Assembly: GCA_017404025.1 (NCBI GenBank)
Contig: JAFRDD010000040.1
Span: forward strand, 1 to 37,412
Length of the DNA: 37,412 nt
From: Clostridia bacterium
GTDB taxonomy: Bacteria > Bacillota > Clostridia > TANB77 > CAG-508
Direction: 5' to 3'
The notes under the pieces were generated by a model. It searched no databases. It was not told where the DNA came from and saw only the letters and a program-made list of their open reading frames with translations. Of this stretch, positions 31,267 through 37,412 are shown one piece after another. The translations under genes were made by a program, and so were the position numbers. Position 1 is the first letter of the stretch. Each line of letters starts with the position of its first letter.

Positions 31267-33973
31267 AAACAATAACTCCTATTCCACTTAATATTATTAA
31301 TGATCCAACTAATTCTATAATGTGATAATCATTAACTCCTGTACTAGGAACTTCTATAACTACCTTTTCATCTACCATAGTACATTTAACAATTTCTCCA
31401 TCTTCTTGTATTTCAAAATACATCCTTTCTGGATTTAATGTGTAGCCTTCTGGTGCTTCCTTTTCAATGAAATAGTATTTTCCATATCTTAAATCTTCAA
31501 TAGTGATTTTACCATTTTCATCTGTTCTACCACTAAATATTAACTCATCTTTATCGTTATAAACTTCAATAAGAGTGTTTGGTAGAGGTTCACTTGTAGA
31601 TATATCTTGTTTAGTTATTTCTACTGTACCTGTGATAGGTTTATTTTTCATTTCTGCTTTAACAATTTCTCCATTGTCTTTTATTTCAAAATAAACAATT
31701 TCATCTGTTATTACATAACCTGTTGCTGCTTCTTTTTCTAAAATATAGTATTTTCCTACTTTTAGTTCATCTACAACAACTTTACCTTTTTCATCAGTAG
31801 TTCCTGTAAATATTAGTTCATTGTTTTCTGTATAGATTTCTATAATAGTATTTGGAATAACTTCTCCATTTACTAAATCAGTTTTAGTAAATTCAATTTT
31901 ACCTTTCTTTAAGATATTAGTCATTTCAAGTGAATCATAAACTATTGGTGTTAAGTTATCTACTTCTGTTAATTCAATATGATATTCAGTTTCATCTAAA
32001 ATATATTCATCATCAGTTTTGACTTCCTTAACGATATATTTTCCAAGTGGTAGTTTTTCACTTATTGCATAACCATCTTTATTTGTTGTCATAGTTCCAA
32101 CTAAATCGCCTTTATTAAAATAAATATGATTACCATCTGCTGATTTAATATCTTCTTCAGCATAGATATTATAAACAATTCCCTCTAATGATTTTCTACC
32201 ATTATAATTGAATGTTTCATTATCTATTGCAAATAATTCTCCACTTTTAGAGATTTCAATTTGTCCTTTTATTGGTGTGTTTTTATAATACACAGTAATA
32301 AATGGACCATAAGTTGTATAAGCATAATGAGTGTTATCTCCAATAGTAAAATCTAATCCATTTTTATCTAGTAAATAACCATTTGGACTATCAGTTTCAA
32401 TTAGTTTATAATTTCCTGCAACCAATTTTAAATAAGTGACAAATACACCATTTTCATCAGTCTTAAATTCACTATAAACTTTTCCACCTACATATTGTGA
32501 TACATATTGTTTAGTATCTTTATTATAGATTTTGAAAGTAGTATTTGCTAATGCAATAGTTTTACCTGTTTCAACATCTGTTTTAAATACTTGTAAATAT
32601 GCAGATAAAGCATTATTTAAAATATTATAATATTGTTCTTTTTCAGAATTATAATCAACTGTTATAAAGAAATCATATATTTTTTCATAACCTGTTGTAG
32701 TATTTACTTGATGAAATTTCCATACTCCATAAGGAAGATTTATTGTTGCATAACCATTCTTATCAGTAGTTATCTCATCAAACTTATCTCCATTTGGATA
32801 ATAAATTTCAAAAGTAATATCTTTTTCTGCATTTAAGAAAGTTGTTTGTCCATCTACAAACTCATATTGTTTTAAAATACTAATATAATTCTTAACTACT
32901 GTTTCAAATACATCTAGTTTCTCGTTTTCTTTACCTTTCAAATCAAAATTGTATTTTGTATTATCAAGTAAATAACCCTTACTAGCATTAATTTCTTGTA
33001 AGTAATAAGAATTATATGGAAGTACCTTTGGACTTTTACCATATCCATTTTCATCAGTTTTAATTGTAGTCACTAATTTTCCTGTGGCTTGTTCATAAAC
33101 ACCATATTCTGCATTTTTAAGAGTTGCTTGTCCTTGTGGTTTAGTTTCATTAGTTTCTTTATCTTTCTTTGTTAATTCAACATCTCCATAATAACTATTA
33201 ACTCTTAATTTTGCTATAACTGGATCAGTAGTTCCCGGTACATACATATTTTGGATTCCATCTCCAATAAATAGTTTATAACCAGAATTGTATGGCATTT
33301 TTTTAGTTAGTGTAATATCTATTGCACCATCTTTTGTAGGAACAATAGTAAGAGTATTTCCATCAACATTGTAGTTTGCTCCATCAACACTTACATCATA
33401 ATTTCCTAATACTCCATTAGTATCAGTAAGTGTAAGAGTTTCTCCTACTTGTAATCTATATACTCCACCATTAAATGATGGTCTATCATAATGATGAGCA
33501 ATAAGATTTTCTATTTCTGCTTGTTGTGCAGAAACATTAAATTGACTTCCACCTTGCCAACGTTCAGTCCAGAAAGTTGTATGTGCTCCATTACCAACTA
33601 TTGTGTCCCATATTAATCCTTGAGTTGCTGCTCTAAATTCTATTGTTTGGTGTCCTGGATAAGTATATCCATAATAACCAATTAAAAGTATTCTTTCTTT
33701 AATTGAATTTGGTAGTCCTGTTTGTTCCCAACTACCTTGCGAATAACTCGTACCTTCAGGAATATTTGGTTCAATACAATAAGCAACTTCTCCATCTACT
33801 TCGTATAAAGTAAAATGCCAAGAGTGTTCATTACTTCCATCTCCGTTTGCTCTGTAATACCAATAATCTGAGTTATTCATATTCAAAGTTGCTGCTTGAA
33901 CTGCATTAGCATTAACAATAAATCCTATCATTAGTCCAAACATAACTAAAAAATATTTAATGCATTTTTTCAT
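31244..33973 (-). CDS. Thioester/CnaB-type sortase-anchored surface adhesin (SpaA-like)
   Basis: 909 aa secreted wall-anchored protein. Signal peptide (YFLVMFGLMIGFIVNANAV, cleavage near VQA-ATL), then a thioester domain: Cys in EVAYCIEPN (about 66) and Gln in ATQGLIWD (about 118) could form the internal thioester. Then about six CnaB/SpaA Ig-like repeats, each with a KTDENG or TDEKGK-type loop; the last two (about residues 620-870) are close copies of each other. The C-terminus has VPSTG, a membrane helix and KKKRK. ATG at 33973 follows GAGGAGG. Such proteins may promote mating-pair contact by covalent binding to partner cells. Confidence 0.9.
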   Translation of the reverse strand: MKKCIKYFLVMFGLMIGFIVNANAVQAATLNMNNSDYWYYRANGDGSNEHSWHFTLYEVDGEVAYCIEPNIPEGTSYSQGSWEQTGLPNSIKERILLIGYYGYTYPGHQTIEFRAATQGLIWDTIVGNGAHTTFWTERWQGGSQFNVSAQQAEIENLIAHHYDRPSFNGGVYRLQVGETLTLTDTNGVLGNYDVSVDGANYNVDGNTLTIVPTKDGAIDITLTKKMPYNSGYKLFIGDGIQNMYVPGTTDPVIAKLRVNSYYGDVELTKKDKETNETKPQGQATLKNAEYGVYEQATGKLVTTIKTDENGYGKSPKVLPYNSYYLQEINASKGYLLDNTKYNFDLKGKENEKLDVFETVVKNYISILKQYEFVDGQTTFLNAEKDITFEIYYPNGDKFDEITTDKNGYATINLPYGVWKFHQVNTTTGYEKIYDFFITVDYNSEKEQYYNILNNALSAYLQVFKTDVETGKTIALANTTFKIYNKDTKQYVSQYVGGKVYSEFKTDENGVFVTYLKLVAGNYKLIETDSPNGYLLDKNGLDFTIGDNTHYAYTTYGPFITVYYKNTPIKGQIEISKSGELFAIDNETFNYNGRKSLEGIVYNIYAEEDIKSADGNHIYFNKGDLVGTMTTNKDGYAISEKLPLGKYIVKEVKTDDEYILDETEYHIELTEVDNLTPIVYDSLEMTNILKKGKIEFTKTDLVNGEVIPNTIIEIYTENNELIFTGTTDEKGKVVVDELKVGKYYILEKEAATGYVITDEIVYFEIKDNGEIVKAEMKNKPITGTVEITKQDISTSEPLPNTLIEVYNDKDELIFSGRTDENGKITIEDLRYGKYYFIEKEAPEGYTLNPERMYFEIQEDGEIVKCTMVDEKVVIEVPSTGVNDYHIIELVGSLIILSGIGVIVYVKKKRK

Positions 33974-34076
33974 TGTTTTTTTCCTCCTCTCGTGAACATC
34001 TGCCCGAAACAACACAGGCAGAATAACAAAAAAGCACTATCAAAATTAGTAGTGCAATTCCTATAATTTTTAACAT
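33957..34076 (-). CDS. 39-aa membrane peptide overlapping the adhesin start
   Basis: Begins MLKIIGIALLILIVLFCYSA, a single hydrophobic helix, then CVVSGRCSREEE. Site GAGGT stands 7 nt before ATG 34076, 20 nt beyond a terminator. Its last codons run past the adhesin start codon (17-nt overlap), so its translation can open the adhesin binding site. Similar small hydrophobic peptides with the same SREEE ending precede SpaA-like genes in related elements, as far as I remember. Confidence 0.6.
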   Translation of the reverse strand: MLKIIGIALLILIVLFCYSACVVSGRCSREEEKNNEKMH

Positions 34077-34095
34077 TTTTATTACCTCATTTCAT

Positions 34096-34123
34096 AAAAA
34101 AATGACTCGTTTGTGAGCCATTT
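34096..34123 (-). terminator. Intrinsic terminator after the secreted 233-aa gene
   Basis: Minus strand: AAATGGCTC, 6-nt loop, GAGTCATTT then TTTTT (34123-34096; one G.U). It overlaps the 233-aa stop codon and leaves about 20 nt before the 39-aa peptide ATG, again with no space for a promoter. Confidence 0.8.
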
Positions 34124-34823
34124 AAAACATTGATTTTAATTTTGCGTCATTTCCCTCGCCACTTCTACAAAAGAAATGCAAATACCAACCTTCTCCTTGT
34201 TCATCAATAACAGGATAACATCTAAAATAGTTTATATCTGGTTGTATAGGTGCTTCTGGATGTTGTTCATTGTAATTAAGAACATAATCAAGTTCTGCAT
34301 TTTGTATCTGTGTACCTCTCGCAGAACAAGCACTTTCAGAACTAAACTCTTTTTTGCCTCCTGTTATTGAATCATAAAACGAAGTAGATACATTATTTGT
34401 TTGTGTAGAAGTATTATTACTTTGTGTATTAGAATTTGTTTGTTCATTTTGTTGTTTAGGTTGTTCTGGTTGTGTTTGTGTAGGTGCTACAACTTCATTG
34501 CTACTTTTCTCTTGCTTTTTAGGTGTTTCTTGTTTAGGAACATTACTAACCGAAGAACTAGGTTTCTCTGTTGATTTTAATTTAGTTTCTTTTATCTCAT
34601 TTTTTTCAGTTTCACTTGGTTTTTCCTCAATATTTTCTTGGATTTCCTCGTCTTTATCTGCAATTTCTTCCGTATCTATTTTCTCATCAACTAGCTCAAT
34701 TTTGGTTTCTTGTTTTAGTTGTTCCTGTGGTTTTTCTTTTGGTGTTGAATTAAGCATTGAATTAACGCCTACTATTGCACTTGCTATAACTGTGCATAAA
34801 ATACTCAAAATGATTTTTTTCAT
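34122..34823 (-). CDS. Secreted low-complexity protein (233 aa), function unknown
   Basis: N-terminal membrane/signal helix (KKIILSILCTVIASAIVGV), then about 120 residues very rich in Glu, Lys, Thr, Gln, Pro and Ser (likely extended or disordered, wall-spanning), then a Cys-containing C-terminal domain ending HFFCRSGEG..LKSMF, with four Cys in the ACSARG, YFRCYPV and FFCRSG contexts. Not a known family to me; secreted conjugation proteins often have this design. ATG at 34823 is preferred (AAGGAGAG upstream) over GTG 34832. Confidence 0.75.
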   Translation of the reverse strand: MKKIILSILCTVIASAIVGVNSMLNSTPKEKPQEQLKQETKIELVDEKIDTEEIADKDEEIQENIEEKPSETEKNEIKETKLKSTEKPSSSVSNVPKQETPKKQEKSSNEVVAPTQTQPEQPKQQNEQTNSNTQSNNTSTQTNNVSTSFYDSITGGKKEFSSESACSARGTQIQNAELDYVLNYNEQHPEAPIQPDINYFRCYPVIDEQGEGWYLHFFCRSGEGNDAKLKSMF

Positions 34824-34860
34824 CCTAATCACTCTCCTTTTCTCACTTTTAATCTAGCAC

Positions 34861-34897
34861 AATACTTAATATTTTTCATTTCTGCGATTTAAGTATT
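34861..34897. promoter_or_regulatory. Perfect 9-bp inverted repeat upstream of the secreted protein gene
   Basis: AATACTTAA (34861-34869) and its complement TTAAGTATT (34889-34897), 19 nt apart, lie 40-75 nt upstream of the ATG at 34823. It resembles an operator dyad or a stem in the leader. No good promoter was seen in 34833-34983. Confidence 0.4.
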
Positions 34898-34942
34898 TAT
34901 ATATATTTTTTTCAGTTAGTAAATAAATAGTTAGTAATACTA

Positions 34943-34982
34943 GGGAGGATTGTAAGGAGGGAATTACGGAATACAAACTCCC
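34943..34982. promoter_or_regulatory. Purine-rich dyad directly after parB: possible centromere-like or regulatory site
   Basis: The interval 34943-34982 carries nested symmetry: GGGAG...ctccc at the ends, an ATTGT/ACAA(A) pair inside, and a GTAA..TTAC dyad around GGAGGG. It lies right behind the parB stop codon. It might be a partition site or a mRNA structure. The consensus of chromosomal parS was not seen. Confidence 0.35.
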
Positions 34983-34983
34983 A

Positions 34984-35928
34984 TTATCTTTCCATTGCTT
35001 TTTGCTTTTGCAAATGTTTTCCGTAAAATTCAATCGCACTAACTACAAAATCTTCAATTTTCTTTTCTTCAATATTCTTTGGGAGTACATTTCTTATTCT
35101 AGTTGCATTGAATTTTATTTTGGGAATCTGATTAGGTTTCTCCTCTGACAAAATATCTTCAATTTCATCAGTAGTAAGTGTTCCCTCTTGACTCATTTTT
35201 TTAAGTCTAATTGCCTGTGCGTGAGATGGTGTGGCAACATTACATTCAATACAATCCAATACTGCATATTGTTGTTCATCAGTTAAAAATGATAATTCAA
35301 CTGCTGGACTTAATGCTATTTGTTTTTCATCTACTAAATCTAATAATTCTGGTATTAGTTCAGTAAGTCTTATATATCGTTGTATCTGTGATTTACTATC
35401 GCCAACTTCATCAGCAAGAACTTGAACAGAATATTTACCACTTAACTTCTCCCCAAGTTGGTCAGAAGTTAAATCTGTTCTTTTTCCTTGATGACTTAAT
35501 GCTTCAAGTTTCATCTTATAAGCAAAGGCTTTTTCACTCGGTAGTATTTCTTCTCTTTGTAAGTTGCTATCTACCATTATAATAATTGCCTCATCATCTG
35601 ATAGATTTCTAACAATACAAGGTATAGTTTCTTTATTTGCTAATTCACTAGCAAATTTTCTTCTATGCCCAGATACCACTTCATACCTACCATCTTCTTT
35701 TGGTCTTACTAATGCAGGTACTAACACACCATTTTCTTTAATGCTATCGCGCATATTATACATTTCTTCATTTTCAATGACTTTAAATGGGTGGTCTGGA
35801 AAATCATCAATATCACTTATTTTAATATCAATAACTTTTTCTAAATTAGCATTAGTTCTTTCTTCTTCTGTCGTAAAAAGGTCATCTAACTTTGGCAGTG
35901 GCATTTTTGACAAGTCTTTTGCCATCAT
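34984..35928 (-). CDS. parB: ParB-family partition protein
   Basis: 314 aa. The N-terminal segment has the ParB/Srx-type core, VLVPALVRPKEDGRYEVVSG then HRRKFASELA, and NLQREEILPSEKAFAYKMK, a helix-turn-helix region (LADEVGDSKSQIQRYIRL), and a C-terminal domain with basic helices, ending KAMER. ParB proteins bind a centromere site and act with ParA to segregate DNA; in integrative elements they may help maintain excised circles. ATG at 35928 stands 6 nt after GGAGG (in AAAGGAGGTGC). The ORF overlaps parA by about 47 nt. Confidence 0.9.
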   Translation of the reverse strand: MMAKDLSKMPLPKLDDLFTTEEERTNANLEKVIDIKISDIDDFPDHPFKVIENEEMYNMRDSIKENGVLVPALVRPKEDGRYEVVSGHRRKFASELANKETIPCIVRNLSDDEAIIIMVDSNLQREEILPSEKAFAYKMKLEALSHQGKRTDLTSDQLGEKLSGKYSVQVLADEVGDSKSQIQRYIRLTELIPELLDLVDEKQIALSPAVELSFLTDEQQYAVLDCIECNVATPSHAQAIRLKKMSQEGTLTTDEIEDILSEEKPNQIPKIKFNATRIRNVLPKNIEEKKIEDFVVSAIEFYGKHLQKQKAMER

Positions 35929-36712
35929 CAAGCACCTCCTTTGCGAACGAAGAATATGCTTCGGCTACTGTTCCACTTTTATCATAAGAAAAAATACTTC
36001 CACCAGATGAAGTAGATTCAGCAGTCTTAACAGCACGAGGTATTTTAGTATCATATAACTTTAATATACTCCCATAATTGTCTTTTATCTGTTTTTCTAT
36101 TTCTTTTGGAAGATTAGTTCTTTTATCAACTAATGTCAATAATGCTCCATCTATTTTTAGTGTAGGATTTATTTGTCTTCTTACCTTATTTATTATTTTA
36201 AATAAGTCTGTCATTCCTCTTAATGCGAAATATTCGCTTTGTACAGGAATAAGAACACTATCTGCACTTGCAAGAGCATTTATAGTAAGCATACCTAAAC
36301 TTGGTTGACAATCTAAAAGAATATAATCATAATCATTCTTTACAACAGATAAGCAATTTCTTAAAGTATATTCTCTACTCATAGCATACGCCAATGAAGT
36401 TTCTAATGCCGACAGATTTAAACTAGATGGGATTAAATCAACATTCTCTTTATGGTGCAATATACTTTCTTTTGTTTTTATTTCTTCATCATTCATTGAT
36501 TGCTCCATTAAATCAGATAAAGTATATTTAAACTCATCTTCATTATACCAACCTGCATAAGCAGTTAGATTACTCTGTGGATCAACATCAATTACTAATA
36601 CTCTTTTACCTAGTTTCGCTAGTGCTATTCCGAGATTAAAAGTAGTTGTTGTTTTTCCAACACCACCTTTTTGATTTGTAATGGCAATTACCTTGCACTT
36701 ACTTTCTTGCAT
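35882..36712 (-). CDS. parA: ParA-family ATPase
   Basis: 276 aa. Deviant Walker A KGGVGKTTT near residues 15-23, Asp in VLVIDVDPQSNL, DYILLDCQPSLGMLT as the Walker B region and IPVQSEYFALRGM, all standard for ParA/Soj. It partitions circular or excised element DNA with ParB. ATG at 36712 follows AAAGGAGGAG. It is the first large gene of the leftward operon, 77 nt behind an intrinsic terminator. Confidence 0.95.
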   Translation of the reverse strand: MQESKCKVIAITNQKGGVGKTTTTFNLGIALAKLGKRVLVIDVDPQSNLTAYAGWYNEDEFKYTLSDLMEQSMNDEEIKTKESILHHKENVDLIPSSLNLSALETSLAYAMSREYTLRNCLSVVKNDYDYILLDCQPSLGMLTINALASADSVLIPVQSEYFALRGMTDLFKIINKVRRQINPTLKIDGALLTLVDKRTNLPKEIEKQIKDNYGSILKLYDTKIPRAVKTAESTSSGGSIFSYDKSGTVAEAYSSFAKEVLDDGKRLVKNATAKVR

Positions 36713-36788
36713 ATATTCTCCTCCTTTCCTTTAAATTTAGCCACCATAAATAAATATGATGGCTATGTAGTTATGCTCAAAATGGCAT

Positions 36789-36819
36789 AAAAAAAGAACT
36801 GACTATTTCTAATCAGTTC
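36789..36819 (-). terminator. Intrinsic terminator between the 48-aa gene and parA
   Basis: Minus strand: GAACTGA, inner pairs, TCAGTTC (36819-36796), then seven Ts (36795-36789). It begins about 18 nt after the 48-aa stop codon. If efficient, parA and all the genes behind would need read-through or a weak promoter in the 77-nt gap. Confidence 0.8.
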
Positions 36820-36836
36820 AGAATATGTTAGTTATA

Positions 36837-36983
36837 TTATTTTTCTAATACATTTATATATTTTAAAAGAAGTTCATCTATTATATCTGTTTCTTTATTT
36901 TGATTTAATAATTTACTTCTCATTTCATTTAATGAATTTATTATTACTTTAAGTTCAAAGTTATCTAATTTTATTTTCTTCAT
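36837..36983 (-). CDS. 48-aa small protein, paralogue of the 70-aa gene at 14189
   Basis: Too short for standard gene calls. ATG at 36983 follows AGGAGTGTGATTTAT. It encodes MKKIKLDNFELKVIINSLNE, then MRSKLLNQNKETDI and LLLKYINVLEK. Pattern and spacing of residues match the core of the 70-aa protein (LDKYELGILINALNEFRNKL ... KETEY ... LLRAIEVLE). As the first gene of the operon and one with a copy before virD4, it may be a regulator or an assembly factor; nothing more can be said. Confidence 0.65.
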   Translation of the reverse strand: MKKIKLDNFELKVIINSLNEMRSKLLNQNKETDIIDELLLKYINVLEK

Positions 36984-37010
36984 ATAAATCACACTCCTAC
37001 TTGATTTATT

Positions 37011-37062
37011 ACTTATATTATATATAATTATATTATATAAGTTAATTGTGCGATTTATTCAA
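37011..37062 (-). promoter_or_regulatory. Leftward promoter candidate in a 32-bp AT-only dyad
   Basis: 37011-37042 is an all A/T, nearly palindromic stretch (ACTTATAT...ATATAAGT). On the minus strand TTGAAT (37062-37057) is followed after 17 nt by TATATA or after 19 by TATAAT. It would start transcription about 40 nt before the 48-aa gene. The TTGAAT -35 also occurs in the rightward promoter. Confidence 0.5.
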
Positions 37063-37063
37063 A

Positions 37064-37084
37064 GGTTTAACATAAGGTGGAACT
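37064..37084. repeat. 21-bp direct repeat, copy 1
   Basis: GGTTTAACATAAGGTGGAAC is the first 20 nt of this copy; the second copy at 37177 differs at two positions (C/T, T/C). It is directly upstream of the leftward -35 box. Could be an operator or iteron, or a relic of coding sequence. Confidence 0.6.
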
Positions 37085-37176
37085 ACCCCAAATTCTTTCA
37101 ATTTTTAGTGATTTTTTAACCTAAAAATGTAAAAAGAAAAATGAATAAAAGTCTTATAAATAAAGGGTTTGTTGAT

Positions 37177-37197
37177 GGTTTAATATAAGGCGGAACT
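37177..37197. repeat. 21-bp direct repeat, copy 2
   Basis: Second copy, 113 nt from the first. On the minus strand both copies, read in frame, encode VPPY(I/V)KP, with one synonymous and one conservative difference, so the repeats may be remnants of duplicated coding DNA instead of binding sites. The stretch 37085-37176 between copies shows no other gene. Confidence 0.55.
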
Positions 37198-37244
37198 TAC
37201 CAGTTAATCGAAGTCTTAGAAAAACTTTTTTCTTCATTACTCAT
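37197..37244 (-). CDS. Possible 15-aa leader ORF or truncated gene start
   Basis: ATG at 37244 has AAAGGAAG 8 nt upstream and gives MSNEEKSFSKTSINW then TAA. The same frame continues past the stop as VPPYIKP..., so it may be either a leader peptide or the start of a gene broken by a nonsense codon. Confidence 0.35.
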   Translation of the reverse strand: MSNEEKSFSKTSINW

Positions 37245-37279
37245 TACTTTCACTTCCTTTATTAATTGAATCTTTGTCG

Positions 37280-37306
37280 TTTGCAAAACTCTAAAAGCAT
37301 TGCAAA
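37280..37306. promoter_or_regulatory. TTTGCAA / TTGCAAA dyad
   Basis: TTTGCAA (37280-37286) and its complement TTGCAAA (37300-37306) are 13 nt apart, centre-to-centre 20 bp, about two helical turns. It is a plausible operator in the intergenic region between the leftward 48-aa gene and the rightward promoter. Confidence 0.4.
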
Positions 37307-37332
37307 TACTGACTTTTTTTATTTATAAATCT

Positions 37333-37411
37333 ATTGAATCACTCCACTTTTTAGTATATAATTAACATATCAACTTAACAATAACATACTAAAAAGAAGG
37401 AGTGTTTCAAT
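37333..37411 (+). promoter_or_regulatory. Rightward promoter in a 25-bp inverted repeat, with ribosome binding site at the window edge
   Basis: TTGAAT (37334-37339), 17 nt, TATAAT (37357-37362): a near-consensus promoter. Its -35 and spacer (37333-37357) are inversely repeated at 37386-37411, which carries the site AAGGAG of a gene that would start just beyond the window. So both the promoter and the leader carry copies of one 25-bp sequence. The interval 36984-37412 is otherwise non-coding and regulatory. Confidence 0.6.
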
Positions 37412-37412
37412 C

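Noticed and set aside
35564..36010. Plus-strand 148-aa open frame opposite parB/parA
   Set aside because: Antisense shadow of two clear partition genes; composition and lack of a binding site argue against it.
37197..37330. A full protein gene on the minus strand here
   Set aside because: Only a 15-codon frame with stop follows the good ribosome binding site, so only a leader or broken gene can be supported.
1..37412. CRISPR array, tRNA or rRNA genes, insertion sequence transposases, integrase
   Set aside because: No regularly spaced repeats, cloverleaf tRNA, rRNA-like segments, DDE transposase or tyrosine/serine recombinase frames were seen on either strand; TnpV alone is not a transposase.

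Overview
The window is AT-rich DNA from a low-GC Gram-positive bacterium (Bacillota, probably a gut or animal-associated Clostridia or Erysipelotrichia relative). The assignment rests on strong AAAGGAGG-type ribosome binding sites, the standard stop code, an LPXTG-like sorting signal with a class-B/D-like sortase, and a Firmicutes-type conjugation gene set. Almost every gene is read leftwards (minus strand). It looks like most of an integrative conjugative element (ICE) or a conjugative plasmid backbone carrying an antibiotic-resistance operon. No integrase, excisionase, replication initiator, rRNA, tRNA or CRISPR array was seen, so the element ends lie outside the window.

Layout from right (operon start) to left. 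36.7-37.4 kb is a regulatory region with direct and inverted repeats, a leftward promoter candidate and a well-formed rightward promoter for a gene beyond the window edge. 34.9-37.0 kb holds a 48-aa protein, ParA and ParB. 30.6-34.9 kb holds a secreted low-complexity protein, a 39-aa membrane peptide, a thioester/CnaB surface adhesin and a sortase. 29.8-30.6 kb holds three small cytosolic proteins. 22.6-29.8 kb is a 2390-aa DNA methylase/helicase with a TnpV-family gene overprinted inside it in another frame. 20.2-22.6 kb holds small DUF proteins, a TOPRIM primase-like protein and an XRE regulator. Around 20.2 kb is a long inverted repeat that is my oriT candidate. 16.1-20.1 kb holds a DUF3789-like protein, MobC and a MobP-type relaxase, interrupted by a zinc-ribbon homing-endonuclease-like gene. 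5.6-16.1 kb holds PcfB, an ArdC-like protein, VirD4, a Maff2 pilin-like protein, VirB6, an unknown protein, PrgI, VirB4 and a C39-like cell-wall hydrolase: the core of a Gram-positive type IV secretion system.

0.1-5.5 kb is a separate resistance operon. It encodes GNAT, a double aminoglycoside/choline-kinase-like phosphotransferase, an AAC(3)-I-like GNAT, an APH(2'')-I enzyme very like the kinase half of AAC(6')-APH(2''), a P-loop kinase, and another GNAT. It is preceded by a promoter, a 26-codon leader peptide whose ribosome binding site can be folded away, and an intrinsic terminator with a competing stem. This is the layout of translation-coupled attenuation.

The most striking system-level points are these. 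(1) Several leftward intrinsic terminators sit 20-30 nt upstream of the next start codon, with no room for a promoter, which implies regulated read-through or processive antitermination of the conjugation operon. (2) A promoter/terminator-bounded homing-endonuclease cassette splits mobC from the relaxase. (3) tnpV is overprinted in a low-complexity linker of the helicase. (4) The resistance operon has a leader-peptide attenuator. All assignments come from reading the sequence and from remembered family motifs; no database search was run.
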